64,000 nt of DNA from positions 124,001 to 188,000 of the forward strand of contig NZ_MJEJ02000042.1 in NCBI RefSeq assembly GCF_002095435.2, read 5' to 3'. The stretch is from Williamsia sp. 1138. Lineage in GTDB: Bacteria > Actinomycetota > Actinomycetes > Mycobacteriales > Mycobacteriaceae. The notes beneath the pieces were generated by a model, which saw only the letters and a list, made by a program, of their open reading frames with translations, did no database searches and was not told where the DNA came from. This document shows positions 9,461 to 18,289 of the stretch, one piece after another; within the stretch, counting starts at the first letter, position 1, and each line of letters starts with the position of its first letter. The translations under genes and the position numbers were made by a program.

Positions 9461-10627
9461 ATGACAACAACGAACGACGCGGTCGACGAGGTCCGTGTGA
9501 TCGACACCGGCGCCCCGCCGACCCGTTTTGCCAGGGGTTGGCATTGCCTGGGTCTTGCTCGTGACTTCAGTGACGGTAAACCGCATCAGGTCGCGGCGTT
9601 CGGGACCGAGCTCGTCGTATTTGCCGGGGAAGACGGAAAGCTGAACGTCCTCAACGCATTTTGTCCCCACATGGGTGGCAACCTCGCAGACGGAACTGTC
9701 AAGGGCAACACCATTGCATGCCCGTTCCATGACTGGCGTTGGGGTGGCAACGGCAAGTGCGCCGACATTCCTTACGCTCGCCGGGTTCCGCCGTTGGCGC
9801 GCACGAAGTCGTGGACAACGCTCGAGCGCAACGGACAGCTCTATGTCTGGAACGATCCTCAGAATCGTAAACCGCCGGCGGACATCACTATTCCGGCGGT
9901 GGAAGGGTACGGAGAGGAGGGTTGGACAGATTGGGTCTGGAACAGCCTCGAGGTTGAAGGGTCACATTGTCGCGAGATCGTCGACAACATCGTTGACATG
10001 GCGCACTTCTTCTACGTGCATTACGGCATGCCGACGTTCTTCAAGAATGTGTTCGAGGGCCATGTAGCGACGCAGGTGATGAGGTCGAGGCCGCGGGCCG
10101 ACGCAGTCGATGCGAGTTTGGGTTCAAACTACGACTACGAAGGGCAGTCTGACGCATCATATTTCGGCCCGTCATACATGATCGACAGACTCTGGGTCGG
10201 CGTGCCACACGACGCTGAACCCAACGTCATGCTGATCAATTGCCATTACCCGATCTCGAACAACTCGTTCAAGCTGCAGTACGGCGCAATCGTGAAGAAG
10301 CCGGAAGGAATGTCGGACGACGAGGCCAACGCAATGGCGATGGCCGTCGCATCAGGGGTCGCGATCGGTTTCGAGCAGGACGTGGCGATCTGGAAGACAA
10401 AGTCCCGCATCGACAACCCGCTGTTGTCAGAGGAAGACGGCCCCGTCTACCAGCTGCGTCGCTGGTATGAGCAGTTCTATGTCGACGTCGAGGAGATCGA
10501 CCCCGACATGACGAACCGCTTCGAATTCGAGATCGACACCGAGCGAGCGTTGAAGAACTGGCAGGCCGAGGTGGATGCAAACGTGGCGGCGGGTCGCAGC
10601 GCTATTCCCACTCCGGTATCGAGCTGA
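9461..10627 (+). CDS. kshA: 3-ketosteroid 9alpha-hydroxylase, Rieske oxygenase component (KshA)
   Basis: A 388-residue Rieske non-heme iron oxygenase. The Rieske cluster ligands are Cys68/His70 ('FCPHMGG') and Cys87/His90 ('ACPFHDW'); the mononuclear iron site is Asp179-x2-His182-x4-His187 ('DMAHFFYVH'), with a late Asp in 'EQDVAIWK'. Long stretches resemble KshA of Mycobacterium and Rhodococcus ('RGWHCLG', 'YQLRRWYEQFYVDV'). With KshB it hydroxylates C9 of 1,4-diene-3-ketosteroids, opening ring B. AGGAGG lies upstream. It begins an apparent operon kshA-hsaA-hsaC. Several actinobacteria carry multiple KshA paralogues with different substrates; which one this matches cannot be told by eye. Confidence 0.92.
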   Translation: MTTTNDAVDEVRVIDTGAPPTRFARGWHCLGLARDFSDGKPHQVAAFGTELVVFAGEDGKLNVLNAFCPHMGGNLADGTVKGNTIACPFHDWRWGGNGKCADIPYARRVPPLARTKSWTTLERNGQLYVWNDPQNRKPPADITIPAVEGYGEEGWTDWVWNSLEVEGSHCREIVDNIVDMAHFFYVHYGMPTFFKNVFEGHVATQVMRSRPRADAVDASLGSNYDYEGQSDASYFGPSYMIDRLWVGVPHDAEPNVMLINCHYPISNNSFKLQYGAIVKKPEGMSDDEANAMAMAVASGVAIGFEQDVAIWKTKSRIDNPLLSEEDGPVYQLRRWYEQFYVDVEEIDPDMTNRFEFEIDTERALKNWQAEVDANVAAGRSAIPTPVSS

Positions 10628-10655
10628 CCACCAAGAACGAAGTTAAGGAAAAACC

Positions 10656-11837
10656 ATGAGCCACCAGGTCCTAGACAACATTGTTGCCATCGCTGACGAA
10701 ATCAGGGCGCAGGCAGATGAAGCTGAGTCACTCGGTCGTCTCCCTGATGAGATGGCCAAAGGGCTCAAGCACGCAGGAATCATTCGCATGCTTGCCCGCA
10801 AGAAGTACGACGGCTTCGAAGCGCACCCACGCGACTTCGCAGAGACCGTGATGAAGACCGCAAGCATTTATGGCTCGGCGGGATGGGTCGGCGGCATTGT
10901 AGGGGTACATCCGTGGCAACTCGCGATGGCTGACCCAAAGGTGCAGGACGAGGTTCTCGGTACAGACTCCGACACGTGGCAGGCGTCGCCGTATATGCCT
11001 GGCGGCGTCGCGGTCAAAGTCGATGGCGGCTACATCATGTCGGGGCGGTGGCAGTTCTCCTCGGGTACGGACCACTGCGACTGGATATTTTTGGGCGCCA
11101 TGGTAGGCGACAATGAGGGCAATCCTTTCATGCCGCCACAATCCCTGCACGTGATCCTGCCGCGCACAGACTACGAGATCGTAGCCGACAGCTGGGATGT
11201 CGTTGGTTTGCGAGGCACCGGCAGCAAAGACATCGTCGTGAAAGAGGCTTTCATCCCGGACTATCGGGTGATGGACGGCGCCGGTGTCATCGAGGGAACG
11301 GTCGCCAAGGAATACGGTGTCACCGAGACCCTTTACAAGATGCCGTGGTCGACGATGTTTCCCCTCGGAATCACCTCGGCGACCATTGGGATCGCCGAGG
11401 GGGTTCTCGCCGCAGGAATCGCCTATCAGCGGGAAAGGGTAGGGGCCACGGGGACTGCGATCAAGGACGACCCCTACACCCTGTACGCACTGGGGGAGGC
11501 CGCGGCGGAAATCGACGCCGCTCGCCAGCAGGTGCTCAGCAATGTAGACCGGATCTATGACATGGTCGACGCCGGTAAAGAAATCGACTTTGAGCAGCGG
11601 GCCCTAGGCCGTCGCAATCAGACGCGGGCAGCATGGCGCGCTGTGCGCGCCGCCGATGAAGTGTTCGATCGGTCCGGCGGCAACGCCCTGCGTATGGACA
11701 ACCCCCTCCAGCGGTTCTGGCGTGACGCACATGCAGGCCTTCACCACGCTATCCACGTCACCAACACGGTGTACCACGCGTCTGCTCTGAGCTCGCTGGG
11801 CGCCGATCCGCAGGGTCCTCTGCGAATCATGATCTGA
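10656..11837 (+). CDS. hsaA: Flavin-dependent monooxygenase, oxygenase component (HsaA-like)
   Basis: A 393-residue group D flavin monooxygenase with the acyl-CoA-dehydrogenase fold. It resembles HsaA in length and motifs: 'RLPDE' near the N-terminus, 'GSAGWV', 'VGLRGTGS', 'KMPWSTM' and 'QRFWRDAHAG' near the C-terminus. HsaA hydroxylates the aromatised steroid product 3-HSA to the catechol 3,4-DHSA, using reduced flavin from HsaB. The likely HsaB partner is far away at 54334. It starts 28 bp after kshA with AAGGAAA upstream and is followed by the extradiol dioxygenase that would use its product. Confidence 0.85.
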   Translation: MSHQVLDNIVAIADEIRAQADEAESLGRLPDEMAKGLKHAGIIRMLARKKYDGFEAHPRDFAETVMKTASIYGSAGWVGGIVGVHPWQLAMADPKVQDEVLGTDSDTWQASPYMPGGVAVKVDGGYIMSGRWQFSSGTDHCDWIFLGAMVGDNEGNPFMPPQSLHVILPRTDYEIVADSWDVVGLRGTGSKDIVVKEAFIPDYRVMDGAGVIEGTVAKEYGVTETLYKMPWSTMFPLGITSATIGIAEGVLAAGIAYQRERVGATGTAIKDDPYTLYALGEAAAEIDAARQQVLSNVDRIYDMVDAGKEIDFEQRALGRRNQTRAAWRAVRAADEVFDRSGGNALRMDNPLQRFWRDAHAGLHHAIHVTNTVYHASALSSLGADPQGPLRIMI

Positions 11838-11884
11838 CGCAGCAATAAACGGAAAATGCACAGCCTACCTAGGAGTGAGGGTTT

Positions 11885-12811
11885 ATGAGTGAGGTCCGCG
11901 GTCTCGGTTATGTACGGGTGGAGGCGACCGACATCGATCGGTGGCGGGAGTTGGCGTTCGAAGTATTGGGCTTCAATGAGGGGTCTGGTTCGGGGAGGGG
12001 CGCGCTACATCTGAGGATGGATGAGCGTGGGGCTCGGCTTGTGGTGGAGGCGAGTTCGCATGATCGGGTGACGGCTGTGGGTTGGGAAGTCCGTGATCAG
12101 CTGGCATTGGTGCAGTTGCGTGACCGGCTCGAGAAGGCCGGCCATGTGCTCAAGGTGATGTCGCAGGAGGAGGCTGATGCGCGGCAGGTCGAGGAAGCCT
12201 TCGCGATGGATGACCCCGGTGGGACGCCGTTGGAGTTCTTCCATGGGCCAGTGCTCGATCACAGCCCGGTGGTGACGAAGTATGCACAGAAGTTTGTGAC
12301 GGGTGATCAGGGGTTGGGTCATGTGGTGGTTCCGTCACCGAACTTTGATGAGACGTATCGCTTCTATACGGAGACTCTTGGTTTCTTGCCTCGTGGGGCG
12401 ATGCGGTTGCCGATGCCACCGGAGTTCGGTGTGCAGCGGATTCGCTTCTTGGGAGTGAATCAGCGTCATCACAGTTTGGCGTTGCTGCCGGTTCCTGAGG
12501 GCAAAGATCCAGGGTTGGTGCATGTGATGGTGGAGGTCGATGATCTCGATGCGGTGGGCAGGGCACTTGATGAAGTAGTCAAGCGTGATTTCCCGGTGTC
12601 GTCGACGTTGGGTCGGCACACCAATGACAAGATGATTTCGTTTTATGTACGGGTGCCCGGTGGTTGGGATATCGAATACGGCACTGAGGGTTCGCTGGTG
12701 GACGAGGCCTTTTACACATCTGAGGAGATCACGCAGGACAGTTACTGGGGCCATGAGTGGTTGTGGGCCAAGGAGATGGCAGAAGCTCAGAAAGCAGCGG
12801 ACGCGACCTAG
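11885..12811 (+). CDS. hsaC: Type I extradiol ring-cleavage dioxygenase (HsaC-like)
   Basis: A 308-residue two-domain vicinal-oxygen-chelate dioxygenase. The C-terminal domain carries the Fe(II) ligands His146 ('LGHVVV'), His213 ('LVHVMVEV') and Glu264 ('WDIEYG'), matching the spacing in BphC/HsaC. It should cleave the catechol made by HsaA next to a hydroxyl (meta cleavage). AGGAGTGAGGG precedes the ATG. Its codon use is visibly rich in G- and T-ending codons and poorer in C than neighbouring genes, which may mark separate ancestry. A strong terminator follows. Confidence 0.88.
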   Translation: MSEVRGLGYVRVEATDIDRWRELAFEVLGFNEGSGSGRGALHLRMDERGARLVVEASSHDRVTAVGWEVRDQLALVQLRDRLEKAGHVLKVMSQEEADARQVEEAFAMDDPGGTPLEFFHGPVLDHSPVVTKYAQKFVTGDQGLGHVVVPSPNFDETYRFYTETLGFLPRGAMRLPMPPEFGVQRIRFLGVNQRHHSLALLPVPEGKDPGLVHVMVEVDDLDAVGRALDEVVKRDFPVSSTLGRHTNDKMISFYVRVPGGWDIEYGTEGSLVDEAFYTSEEITQDSYWGHEWLWAKEMAEAQKAADAT

Positions 12812-12814
12812 GTG

Positions 12815-12874
12815 AACAGAGAAGAGCCCCTGCTCGGCAAGATTGACTTGCCGGGCAGGGGCTCTTCTCTGTTT
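12815..12874. terminator. Very long perfect hairpin, bidirectional terminator
   Basis: The outer 19-bp arms (AACAGAGAAGAGCCCCTGC and its exact complement) continue into CGGCAAG/CTTGCCG, interrupted only by one T-G pair, around a 4-5 base loop. It fills the gap between the convergent HsaC-like gene and the gene ending at 12897. A-rich and T-rich flanks suit termination on both strands. Confidence 0.88.
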
Positions 12875-12896
12875 CAAGGATACCCCTTGATCTCTG

Positions 12897-13955
12897 TCAA
12901 CGAGGGGTCGGAACGTCCAGGGGTGCCTCGACGGGGTACTCGGACGGGGCCATTGCGTACCGGGAACTCAGTGCCGCGATGAAGCCCGAATCATTCATCG
13001 GGTCGGACGACTCCGGAACCGGCTCGCCGCGTCGTTTGAGATCGTCCAGGATCATTCCCAGCGCCTTTTCGACGGTGAGATCATCGGTGTGTTCGACGTA
13101 ACGCTTCACGTCTGCGAGGTCGTCGAAGACATGTGCGCTGTAGTGGAACAAGAATCGCATTTCGTCATCCTCATAACGTGCGATCTCGGTTCCGTCATTG
13201 CGGATCACCCATTCGTTGTCGCCCTCACCGCTGATCAAGGAATTCAGTTGCAGGTCAGGGATGGTGCGTCGCCCGCGTGGTCCGCTGGCTTCACCGCGAT
13301 GGAACATCTTTTCGTTGTTGGTGAGAAAACCGTTGTTCCAGAATGGAGCGGGTACCCGCTTTGGCGGAAGGTCCGGTCCCTCGGGCCAGTAGGTGAATCC
13401 ACCATCGATGTCGGAATTGTAGTAGTAGGCGATGACCTGTCCCGACTTGACTTCCCACTCGTCGAACAGCCCCGATTTCGCCATGATGCTGATCAACCAG
13501 AGCGGCGAGTTGTTGGAGTTGATGCCGCGCCAGCTCGAGCCGTCGAAATGCCCGGCGTCGTAGCTATGAGCAGGAGCGCGGAGATTGAACAAGAAGGACT
13601 GAGGCGTCGCGTATTTTGCACCGTGGATCGACTTGATCATGTTCAGCATCTTGCGGCTGAAGTAGAGGTCGTGGACCTCATCCTCGTATGCAATCCCGAA
13701 GTTACCCAGATAGCTGCGGAACGTCGGCGTCAGTAGGTCTGAAAGAGTGAGTTTAGATTTGAGATCGGGGTTCTTCGGGCCCGATACGGCCAGGTACTCC
13801 TCCGCGGTCGCGAAGTGCTGCGCTGCGATGAGTCGCCATGGTCCTTTTCGTCGAACCACGTCGAAAAGAACGGCGATTTCGTCGGGTGAATAGATGTCGC
13901 TGATGACCTCAGGCGGTACCGTGGGGGTCATCGGATGTCGTGCTACCAATGTCAT
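12897..13955 (-). CDS. Unrecognised protein with a possible Fe(II)/2-oxoglutarate oxygenase-like metal site
   Basis: A 352-residue soluble protein with no signal peptide or membrane segment. I do not recognise the family. It contains 'HFDGSSW' (His136-x-Asp138), later 'FHRGEASGPRGRR' with His219 and, eleven residues on, Arg230; HxD...H-x10-R is the pattern of cupin-type Fe(II)/2-oxoglutarate oxygenases. Aromatic-rich stretches ('YYYNSDIDGGFTYWPEG') lie between them. I chose the ATG at 13955 (AAAGGAAG upstream), because a longer frame from 14057 would overlap the VOC gene. It follows that gene by 52 bp. An oxidative role in the pathway is inference; other metal or cofactor-free functions are possible. 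Confidence 0.7.
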   Translation of the reverse strand: MTLVARHPMTPTVPPEVISDIYSPDEIAVLFDVVRRKGPWRLIAAQHFATAEEYLAVSGPKNPDLKSKLTLSDLLTPTFRSYLGNFGIAYEDEVHDLYFSRKMLNMIKSIHGAKYATPQSFLFNLRAPAHSYDAGHFDGSSWRGINSNNSPLWLISIMAKSGLFDEWEVKSGQVIAYYYNSDIDGGFTYWPEGPDLPPKRVPAPFWNNGFLTNNEKMFHRGEASGPRGRRTIPDLQLNSLISGEGDNEWVIRNDGTEIARYEDDEMRFLFHYSAHVFDDLADVKRYVEHTDDLTVEKALGMILDDLKRRGEPVPESSDPMNDSGFIAALSSRYAMAPSEYPVEAPLDVPTPR

Positions 13956-14007
13956 TGGACTTCCTTTCTGTGACTTTACTGTGTCGGCTATTGCGGACAT
14001 CAATCGA

Positions 14008-14400
14008 TCAGAGGTACTGAACGATCTCGAGGACATGATTTTCTGGATCGGATACAAAGGCTACGGAGACACCGGCTTCGGGAACCGTTTTCGGTGGCTG
14101 AAGAATTGATCCCCCTGCGTTCTCTACCCGGCGAGCGATATCCTCGACATCTTCTACGGTGAACCCGAGCGTTGCCTCGCCTGGCAGCGGCGTCGGGCGT
14201 CGAAGGTAGCGCCAGAGAATAAAATTGGAGTCGTCTGACCTGGCAGTGCTGAGAATGATTTCCTCAAGCGCGTCGTCACCTTCCCCAAGGTTCAGTCGAG
14301 CCTTGACTGTCATGTCGAATACGGCGGTATAGAAGTCTGACTCCACCTCGAGGTCATCGACAAAGATCTTTGTGAATGCAAAGCGGGGTTGGTTGCTCAT
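14008..14400 (-). CDS. Vicinal-oxygen-chelate (glyoxalase/bleomycin-resistance fold) protein
   Basis: A 130-residue single VOC-fold protein with the paired beta-alpha-beta-beta-beta pattern: 'KIFVDDLEVESDFYTAVF' at the N-terminus and 'FVSDPENHVLEIVQ' at the end, where the Glu of 'LEIV' is a usual metal ligand. Such proteins act as isomerases, lyases or epimerases on small activated substrates, for example methylmalonyl-CoA epimerase. It leads a two-gene transcript with the unrecognised 352-residue protein. The substrate is unknown. Confidence 0.75.
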   Translation of the reverse strand: MSNQPRFAFTKIFVDDLEVESDFYTAVFDMTVKARLNLGEGDDALEEIILSTARSDDSNFILWRYLRRPTPLPGEATLGFTVEDVEDIARRVENAGGSILQPPKTVPEAGVSVAFVSDPENHVLEIVQYL

Positions 14401-14560
14401 ACAAGGGTCTCATTCCGGTGAGGCGCATATTGCGGTCAGGCGCCCCTGGGCGCTGAGCCCAGTAGCTCACTTGCGGTCGGTATGTGACAATTCCGGTTCC
14501 CGCTGAACGGACTTCAGGGGTGCGTCGAGTGGGCCGATCGGCGAGTCTGTGGACAAGACA

Positions 14561-14576
14561 GTTCCGCGTTGGGAAC
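14561..14576. promoter_or_regulatory. Palindrome GTTCCGCGTTGGGAAC before an SDR gene
   Basis: GTTCC and GGAAC arms flank six bases in the divergent region between the VOC gene and the SDR at 14606, ending 29 bp before the latter. The arms resemble those of the island motif but the spacing is two bases shorter, so it may be a different operator. Confidence 0.3.
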
Positions 14577-14605
14577 CGATTCCACACGACACGTACAGGA
14601 GATCC

Positions 14606-15493
14606 ATGAGCCAGGCGCTGGCCGGCAAGACGGCATTGGTGACAGGCAGCAGCCGGGGCATAGGGCGTGCGATCGCGCAGCGTCTTGCTGCCGAGGGTGC
14701 GACTGTCGCCGTTACGGCAAGGTCCCTGGCACCCTCTCCGTCGACGCGAGGTGGGCAGCAGGTTGTCGTGTCGGGGACGGTCGAGGAGACTGTGTCGCTG
14801 ATCGAAGGCGCCGGGGGAAAGGCCTTTGCGTTGGCGGCAGACCTCGAGGACCCGGCTGCTCGTGACGGACTGATCGAGGCGGTCGTCAACCGCAGCGGAG
14901 GGCTCGACATCCTGGTGAACAACGCCGGCTTCGCCGACTATTCGACCATCGATCAGATGGAGGTCGAGACGTTCGAGCGCACAGTCGACCACTACCTGCG
15001 GATACCCTTCCTACTGTCGAAGGCTGCGATTCCCTATCTACGGAAGCAGGGTGCAGGATGGATTGTGAACATCGGATCATCGACGGGCTTGAGCCCCATC
15101 CGGCCGTTTCGCGAATACAACAAGTCCTCGGGCGACGTGATCTACGCCGCGACGAAGGCCGCGCAACATAGGTTCACGCAGGGCCTGGCCGCTGAGCTGG
15201 TCGACGACAACATCGCGGTGAACGCAGTCGGTCCATCTACCGCGATCATGACTCCGGGCGCCGAAGCGCTCCTACCGGCCGGGTACGAGACAGAGCCTGT
15301 CGAGTATCTGGCTGCAACAGTTTTTGAGATGTGCCGATTGCCTGCGGCCGAACGTACCGGGTTGGTTGCGTTCAGTCTGCACTTCCCGTGGCACGAGAAG
15401 ATCACGGTGAAGAGTCTGGACGGAGTGATGGACCTGCCACCGCTGGAGCCGCCGGCCTGGGCAAACCCGAACATCCGAGCCGGTGGCCTCTGA
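14606..15493 (+). CDS. Short-chain dehydrogenase/reductase
   Basis: A 295-residue SDR. It has the nucleotide motif 'TGSSRGIG' (residues about 14-21), 'NNAG', and Tyr-x3-Lys as 'YAATK'. An insertion after the catalytic Ser ('PIRPFREYNKSSGDV') and a long C-terminal tail ('PPLEPPAWANPNI') distinguish it from FabG. AGGAG precedes the ATG at 14606; longer readings would extend through a divergent promoter region. It heads a run of four co-directional genes (SDR, NTF2-like, esterase, SDR). It probably oxidises or reduces a steroid or ring-alcohol carbonyl, but the substrate is unknown. Confidence 0.82.
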   Translation: MSQALAGKTALVTGSSRGIGRAIAQRLAAEGATVAVTARSLAPSPSTRGGQQVVVSGTVEETVSLIEGAGGKAFALAADLEDPAARDGLIEAVVNRSGGLDILVNNAGFADYSTIDQMEVETFERTVDHYLRIPFLLSKAAIPYLRKQGAGWIVNIGSSTGLSPIRPFREYNKSSGDVIYAATKAAQHRFTQGLAAELVDDNIAVNAVGPSTAIMTPGAEALLPAGYETEPVEYLAATVFEMCRLPAAERTGLVAFSLHFPWHEKITVKSLDGVMDLPPLEPPAWANPNIRAGGL

Positions 15494-15534
15494 CGTCTGT
15501 CCGCGATACACCTACCTCGGCGAAAGGCAGTCCG

Positions 15535-16035
15535 ATGACATCCCCACAACTCAACGAACACGCACTGCGGACCGCAGCCCTGGCAGGTCTCATCGGCGCT
15601 TGGTGGTTCAACTACGACCAGTGGAACCCAGAAGCCCTCCGGGCGCTGCTTGCCGACGACGTTTCCTTCAGCTGTAGCAGTGACAGTGGTACAACTGACT
15701 ACGAAGACTTCATCCGAGCCGATCTCCATGGGCTAGAAGAGGTCATGGCTTGGCAGTCCGACCACCGGACAAATAGTCCTTATCCATTGCGGCACAATGG
15801 TTCATGTCTTCACATTACTGGCGGGGATGATGAAGTGGTCGAGTTTTCCTCCTACATCTTCGTGACGAAGATCGTCGACGGGCGTCCGCTATCGTTGTCG
15901 AGTGGGACAGCCAATGGCGCGGCGCGAATCACAGACGCTGGAATGCGGTTGACACGACTTGGGATCGTGCTCGATACCTCAGATTCCGTTCCACTCGTCC
16001 AATCCACACACCGCCTGGCCGGGCAATCAACGTGA
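15535..16035 (+). CDS. SnoaL/NTF2-like domain protein
   Basis: A 166-residue protein with the NTF2-like pattern: N-terminal helices ('LAGLIGAWWFNYDQWNPEALRALLADDVSF') followed by strands. It lacks the 'VEDPVG' catalytic block of ketosteroid isomerases, so an isomerase role is not supported. Similar cone-fold proteins serve as ring-hydroxylating dioxygenase small subunits, cyclases or binding proteins. AAAGGCAG precedes the ATG. It sits 41 bp after an SDR and 62 bp before an esterase. Confidence 0.6.
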   Translation: MTSPQLNEHALRTAALAGLIGAWWFNYDQWNPEALRALLADDVSFSCSSDSGTTDYEDFIRADLHGLEEVMAWQSDHRTNSPYPLRHNGSCLHITGGDDEVVEFSSYIFVTKIVDGRPLSLSSGTANGAARITDAGMRLTRLGIVLDTSDSVPLVQSTHRLAGQST

Positions 16036-16097
16036 ACAGACAACCAGATCCAAACCTCTGATCTGCAGACGACGATTTCGATGAAATGAGGTGTGAC

Positions 16098-17036
16098 ATG
16101 GCCCTGTCGCCGGAAGCGCAACAAATAGTCGACCTGGCTGCCAGTCGGTTTCCGGGCTCCATGAGTGGAATGCCGGTCGCGGATCTGCGGGCGATGCTCG
16201 CGACCTCCGCGAGACCACCTACAACGCCGATCTATGAGCGCTTCGATCTGCGCGTGCCGTCTGACGCCGGTGGAGTCCCGGTCCGCGTCTACCGCCCGTC
16301 ACCCGAACCGGCCTTACCTCTTGTAATCTGGTTGCACAGCGGTGGTTTCGTGGTCGGTGGACTCGATCAGAACGACGAATACCTGCGGGTGCTGAGCATC
16401 ACAGCGGGTGTCGTCGTAGTGTCGGTCGACTATCGGCTAGCACCGGAGCACCGGTATCCGGCGGCACTCGACGACGCACGTGCGGTGTGGGATTGGCTGA
16501 AGGCTGGACCGGCTGAAGTAGCAGCCGACACCGGGTTGGTGGCTCTGGCTGGCGAAAGCGCTGGTGGAAGCTTGACGCTTGCTCTCAGTCAGCAACTCAA
16601 GGATCACGGTTTGCCGCTGCCTGATGCGCAAATCATATTTTATGGCACGGCGCAGACACGGGTGTCGAATCCGGAATGTTCGACGAGCCTGCTGACTCCG
16701 GAGGACTGCGAGTGGTTTTGGGACCAGTATGTCCCGGACACTGCTCAGCGATCCGACCCTTATGTCAGTCCGGCGCTGGCCCTCGACCTCACCGGGCTGC
16801 CTCCGACGCTCTTGGCCACCGCCGAGGTGGACCCGACGCGCGATTCGACGGAGGAGTACGGGCGTATGTTGCTTGCATCCGGTGTGCCTGTCGAGATGCA
16901 CCGATACGACGGCATGATGCACGGTTTCGCCACCATGACCGGCGCGTTGCGGCCGGCCGCTGACCTGTTCGACCGAACGGTTCAGTTCATCAATCGAGCC
17001 CTGGTTCATCCCCACACCGAAACAAGGAGTCTCTGA
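16098..17036 (+). CDS. Alpha/beta hydrolase of the hormone-sensitive-lipase (HSL) family
   Basis: A 312-residue esterase. The oxyanion motif reads 'HSGGF' instead of the usual HGGGF. The triad is Ser154 ('GESAGG'), Asp245 ('EVDPTRD') and His275 ('MMHGF'). 'VDYRLAPEHRYPAALDD' is a family hallmark. GAGGT lies five bases upstream of the ATG at 16098. The stop overlaps the next SDR start (TGATG). HSL esterases hydrolyse short-chain esters; in BVMO-containing pathways they commonly hydrolyse the ester product. A second paralogue follows the BVMO at 22839. Confidence 0.88.
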   Translation: MALSPEAQQIVDLAASRFPGSMSGMPVADLRAMLATSARPPTTPIYERFDLRVPSDAGGVPVRVYRPSPEPALPLVIWLHSGGFVVGGLDQNDEYLRVLSITAGVVVVSVDYRLAPEHRYPAALDDARAVWDWLKAGPAEVAADTGLVALAGESAGGSLTLALSQQLKDHGLPLPDAQIIFYGTAQTRVSNPECSTSLLTPEDCEWFWDQYVPDTAQRSDPYVSPALALDLTGLPPTLLATAEVDPTRDSTEEYGRMLLASGVPVEMHRYDGMMHGFATMTGALRPAADLFDRTVQFINRALVHPHTETRSL

Positions 17037-17899
17037 TGTCGATTGCGCGGGAACGTTTTTCGTCCGGGACGGCTTTGGTCACCGGTGGTGCGGCCGGGAT
17101 CGGTGAGGGTCTTGTACGGCATCTCGCGGACCTCGGTATGACCGTGGTTGTAGCTGATATAGACGGTGAACGGGCTGCCGAGGTCGCCGACCAGATCGGC
17201 GCAGCAGGGGGATCGGCGTATCCGTACGCCATTGACGTGACCGACCCTGAGGCGGTCGACGACATGGCTGAATCGGTGTTCGCACGTCACGGCGGCCTGG
17301 AACTTCTGATCAACAATGCGGGAATCGAGACTGCGGGACTGATCTGGGAGGTCGGCGTCGATCGCTGGAAGCGGTTGATGGACATCAATCTCAACGGCGT
17401 CTTCTACTGTGTTCGATCGTTTGTACCGCGCATGATCGAGGTGGGAAGTCCGGCATGCGTCGCCAACCTGTCATCGGTGGGCGGGCTCAACAGCGTTGCG
17501 GTACAAGCTCCCTACATCGTCAGCAAGCATGGGGTGCAAGCGCTGACCGAGAGTCTGTACCAAGATATTCTGCTGACCGGCGCGCCTATCCAGGTGTCGG
17601 TCATAGTTCCACATTCGATTCGTAGCCAGATCTTCCTATCGGCGCAGCGTGAGGCTCCGAGCGCGAATGACACCGCAAATGCTGTCTTTGCGGCGATGCA
17701 ACGCGACAACGTGGCGACGGGGCTCGATCCGCTCGACGCGGCCGAGTACATGGTCGAACGCCTGGCACGCGGAGACTTCTGGGTGCTGTCCGACGACGAG
17801 ATCTGTGCGCAGTCCGCGGGGCGGAGGGCAACTCAGCTGACCCAACTATCGCCCCCCGCGGATCCGCGGTTGATGCTCGCCCGTATGGGCGTCGACTAG
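17036..17899 (+). CDS. Short-chain dehydrogenase/reductase
   Basis: A 287-residue SDR with 'TGGAAGIG', 'NNAG', a Ser in 'NLSSVGG' and Tyr-x3-Lys as 'YIVSK'. An Asp after the second strand ('VVADIDG') points to NAD(H) rather than NADP(H). It is translationally coupled to the esterase by a one-base overlap, so the alcohol released by the esterase may be its substrate; that is inference. It ends the gene run. Confidence 0.85.
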   Translation: MSIARERFSSGTALVTGGAAGIGEGLVRHLADLGMTVVVADIDGERAAEVADQIGAAGGSAYPYAIDVTDPEAVDDMAESVFARHGGLELLINNAGIETAGLIWEVGVDRWKRLMDINLNGVFYCVRSFVPRMIEVGSPACVANLSSVGGLNSVAVQAPYIVSKHGVQALTESLYQDILLTGAPIQVSVIVPHSIRSQIFLSAQREAPSANDTANAVFAAMQRDNVATGLDPLDAAEYMVERLARGDFWVLSDDEICAQSAGRRATQLTQLSPPADPRLMLARMGVD

Positions 17900-18289
17900 C
17901 GCTGCGCTACTCGACGGACGCCAGGTGCAGCATGCTGCTGACGTGTTCCACCGCAAGTTGCACGGGGCGATGAGTCGAAGGCGCCGGAGAGAGATTTCTC
18001 GCGCGATTGCTGCCGCTTGTTGCCGCTGATGCTCTGAAAGTGAGGTGTCGACCCTCGATTTGACGCCTTGAGGTATGGGCAGGCGGCCAGGTCATGCACT
18101 GCAACAGGTCTGCGACAACGGGTGGGCCTTTCTCCTGGTCGATGCTCGCGGGGTCACCGAGGACTCCAAAGACGATCACTCGTAGCTGTGCCACCACGTT
18201 GCCCGATCAGCGGTGACCTGTCGATACGGCAACCGCGTGAACATGACCTGAGCTGGCTGCAGTGGTAGCTGGCGCTGGTGGTGTGACGA
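17900..18289. other. 390-bp gap between convergent genes, no gene recognised
   Basis: Short open frames on both strands here have no recognisable motifs, no ribosome sites and compositions typical of non-coding GC-rich sequence. No convincing terminator hairpin was found. Confidence 0.5.
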
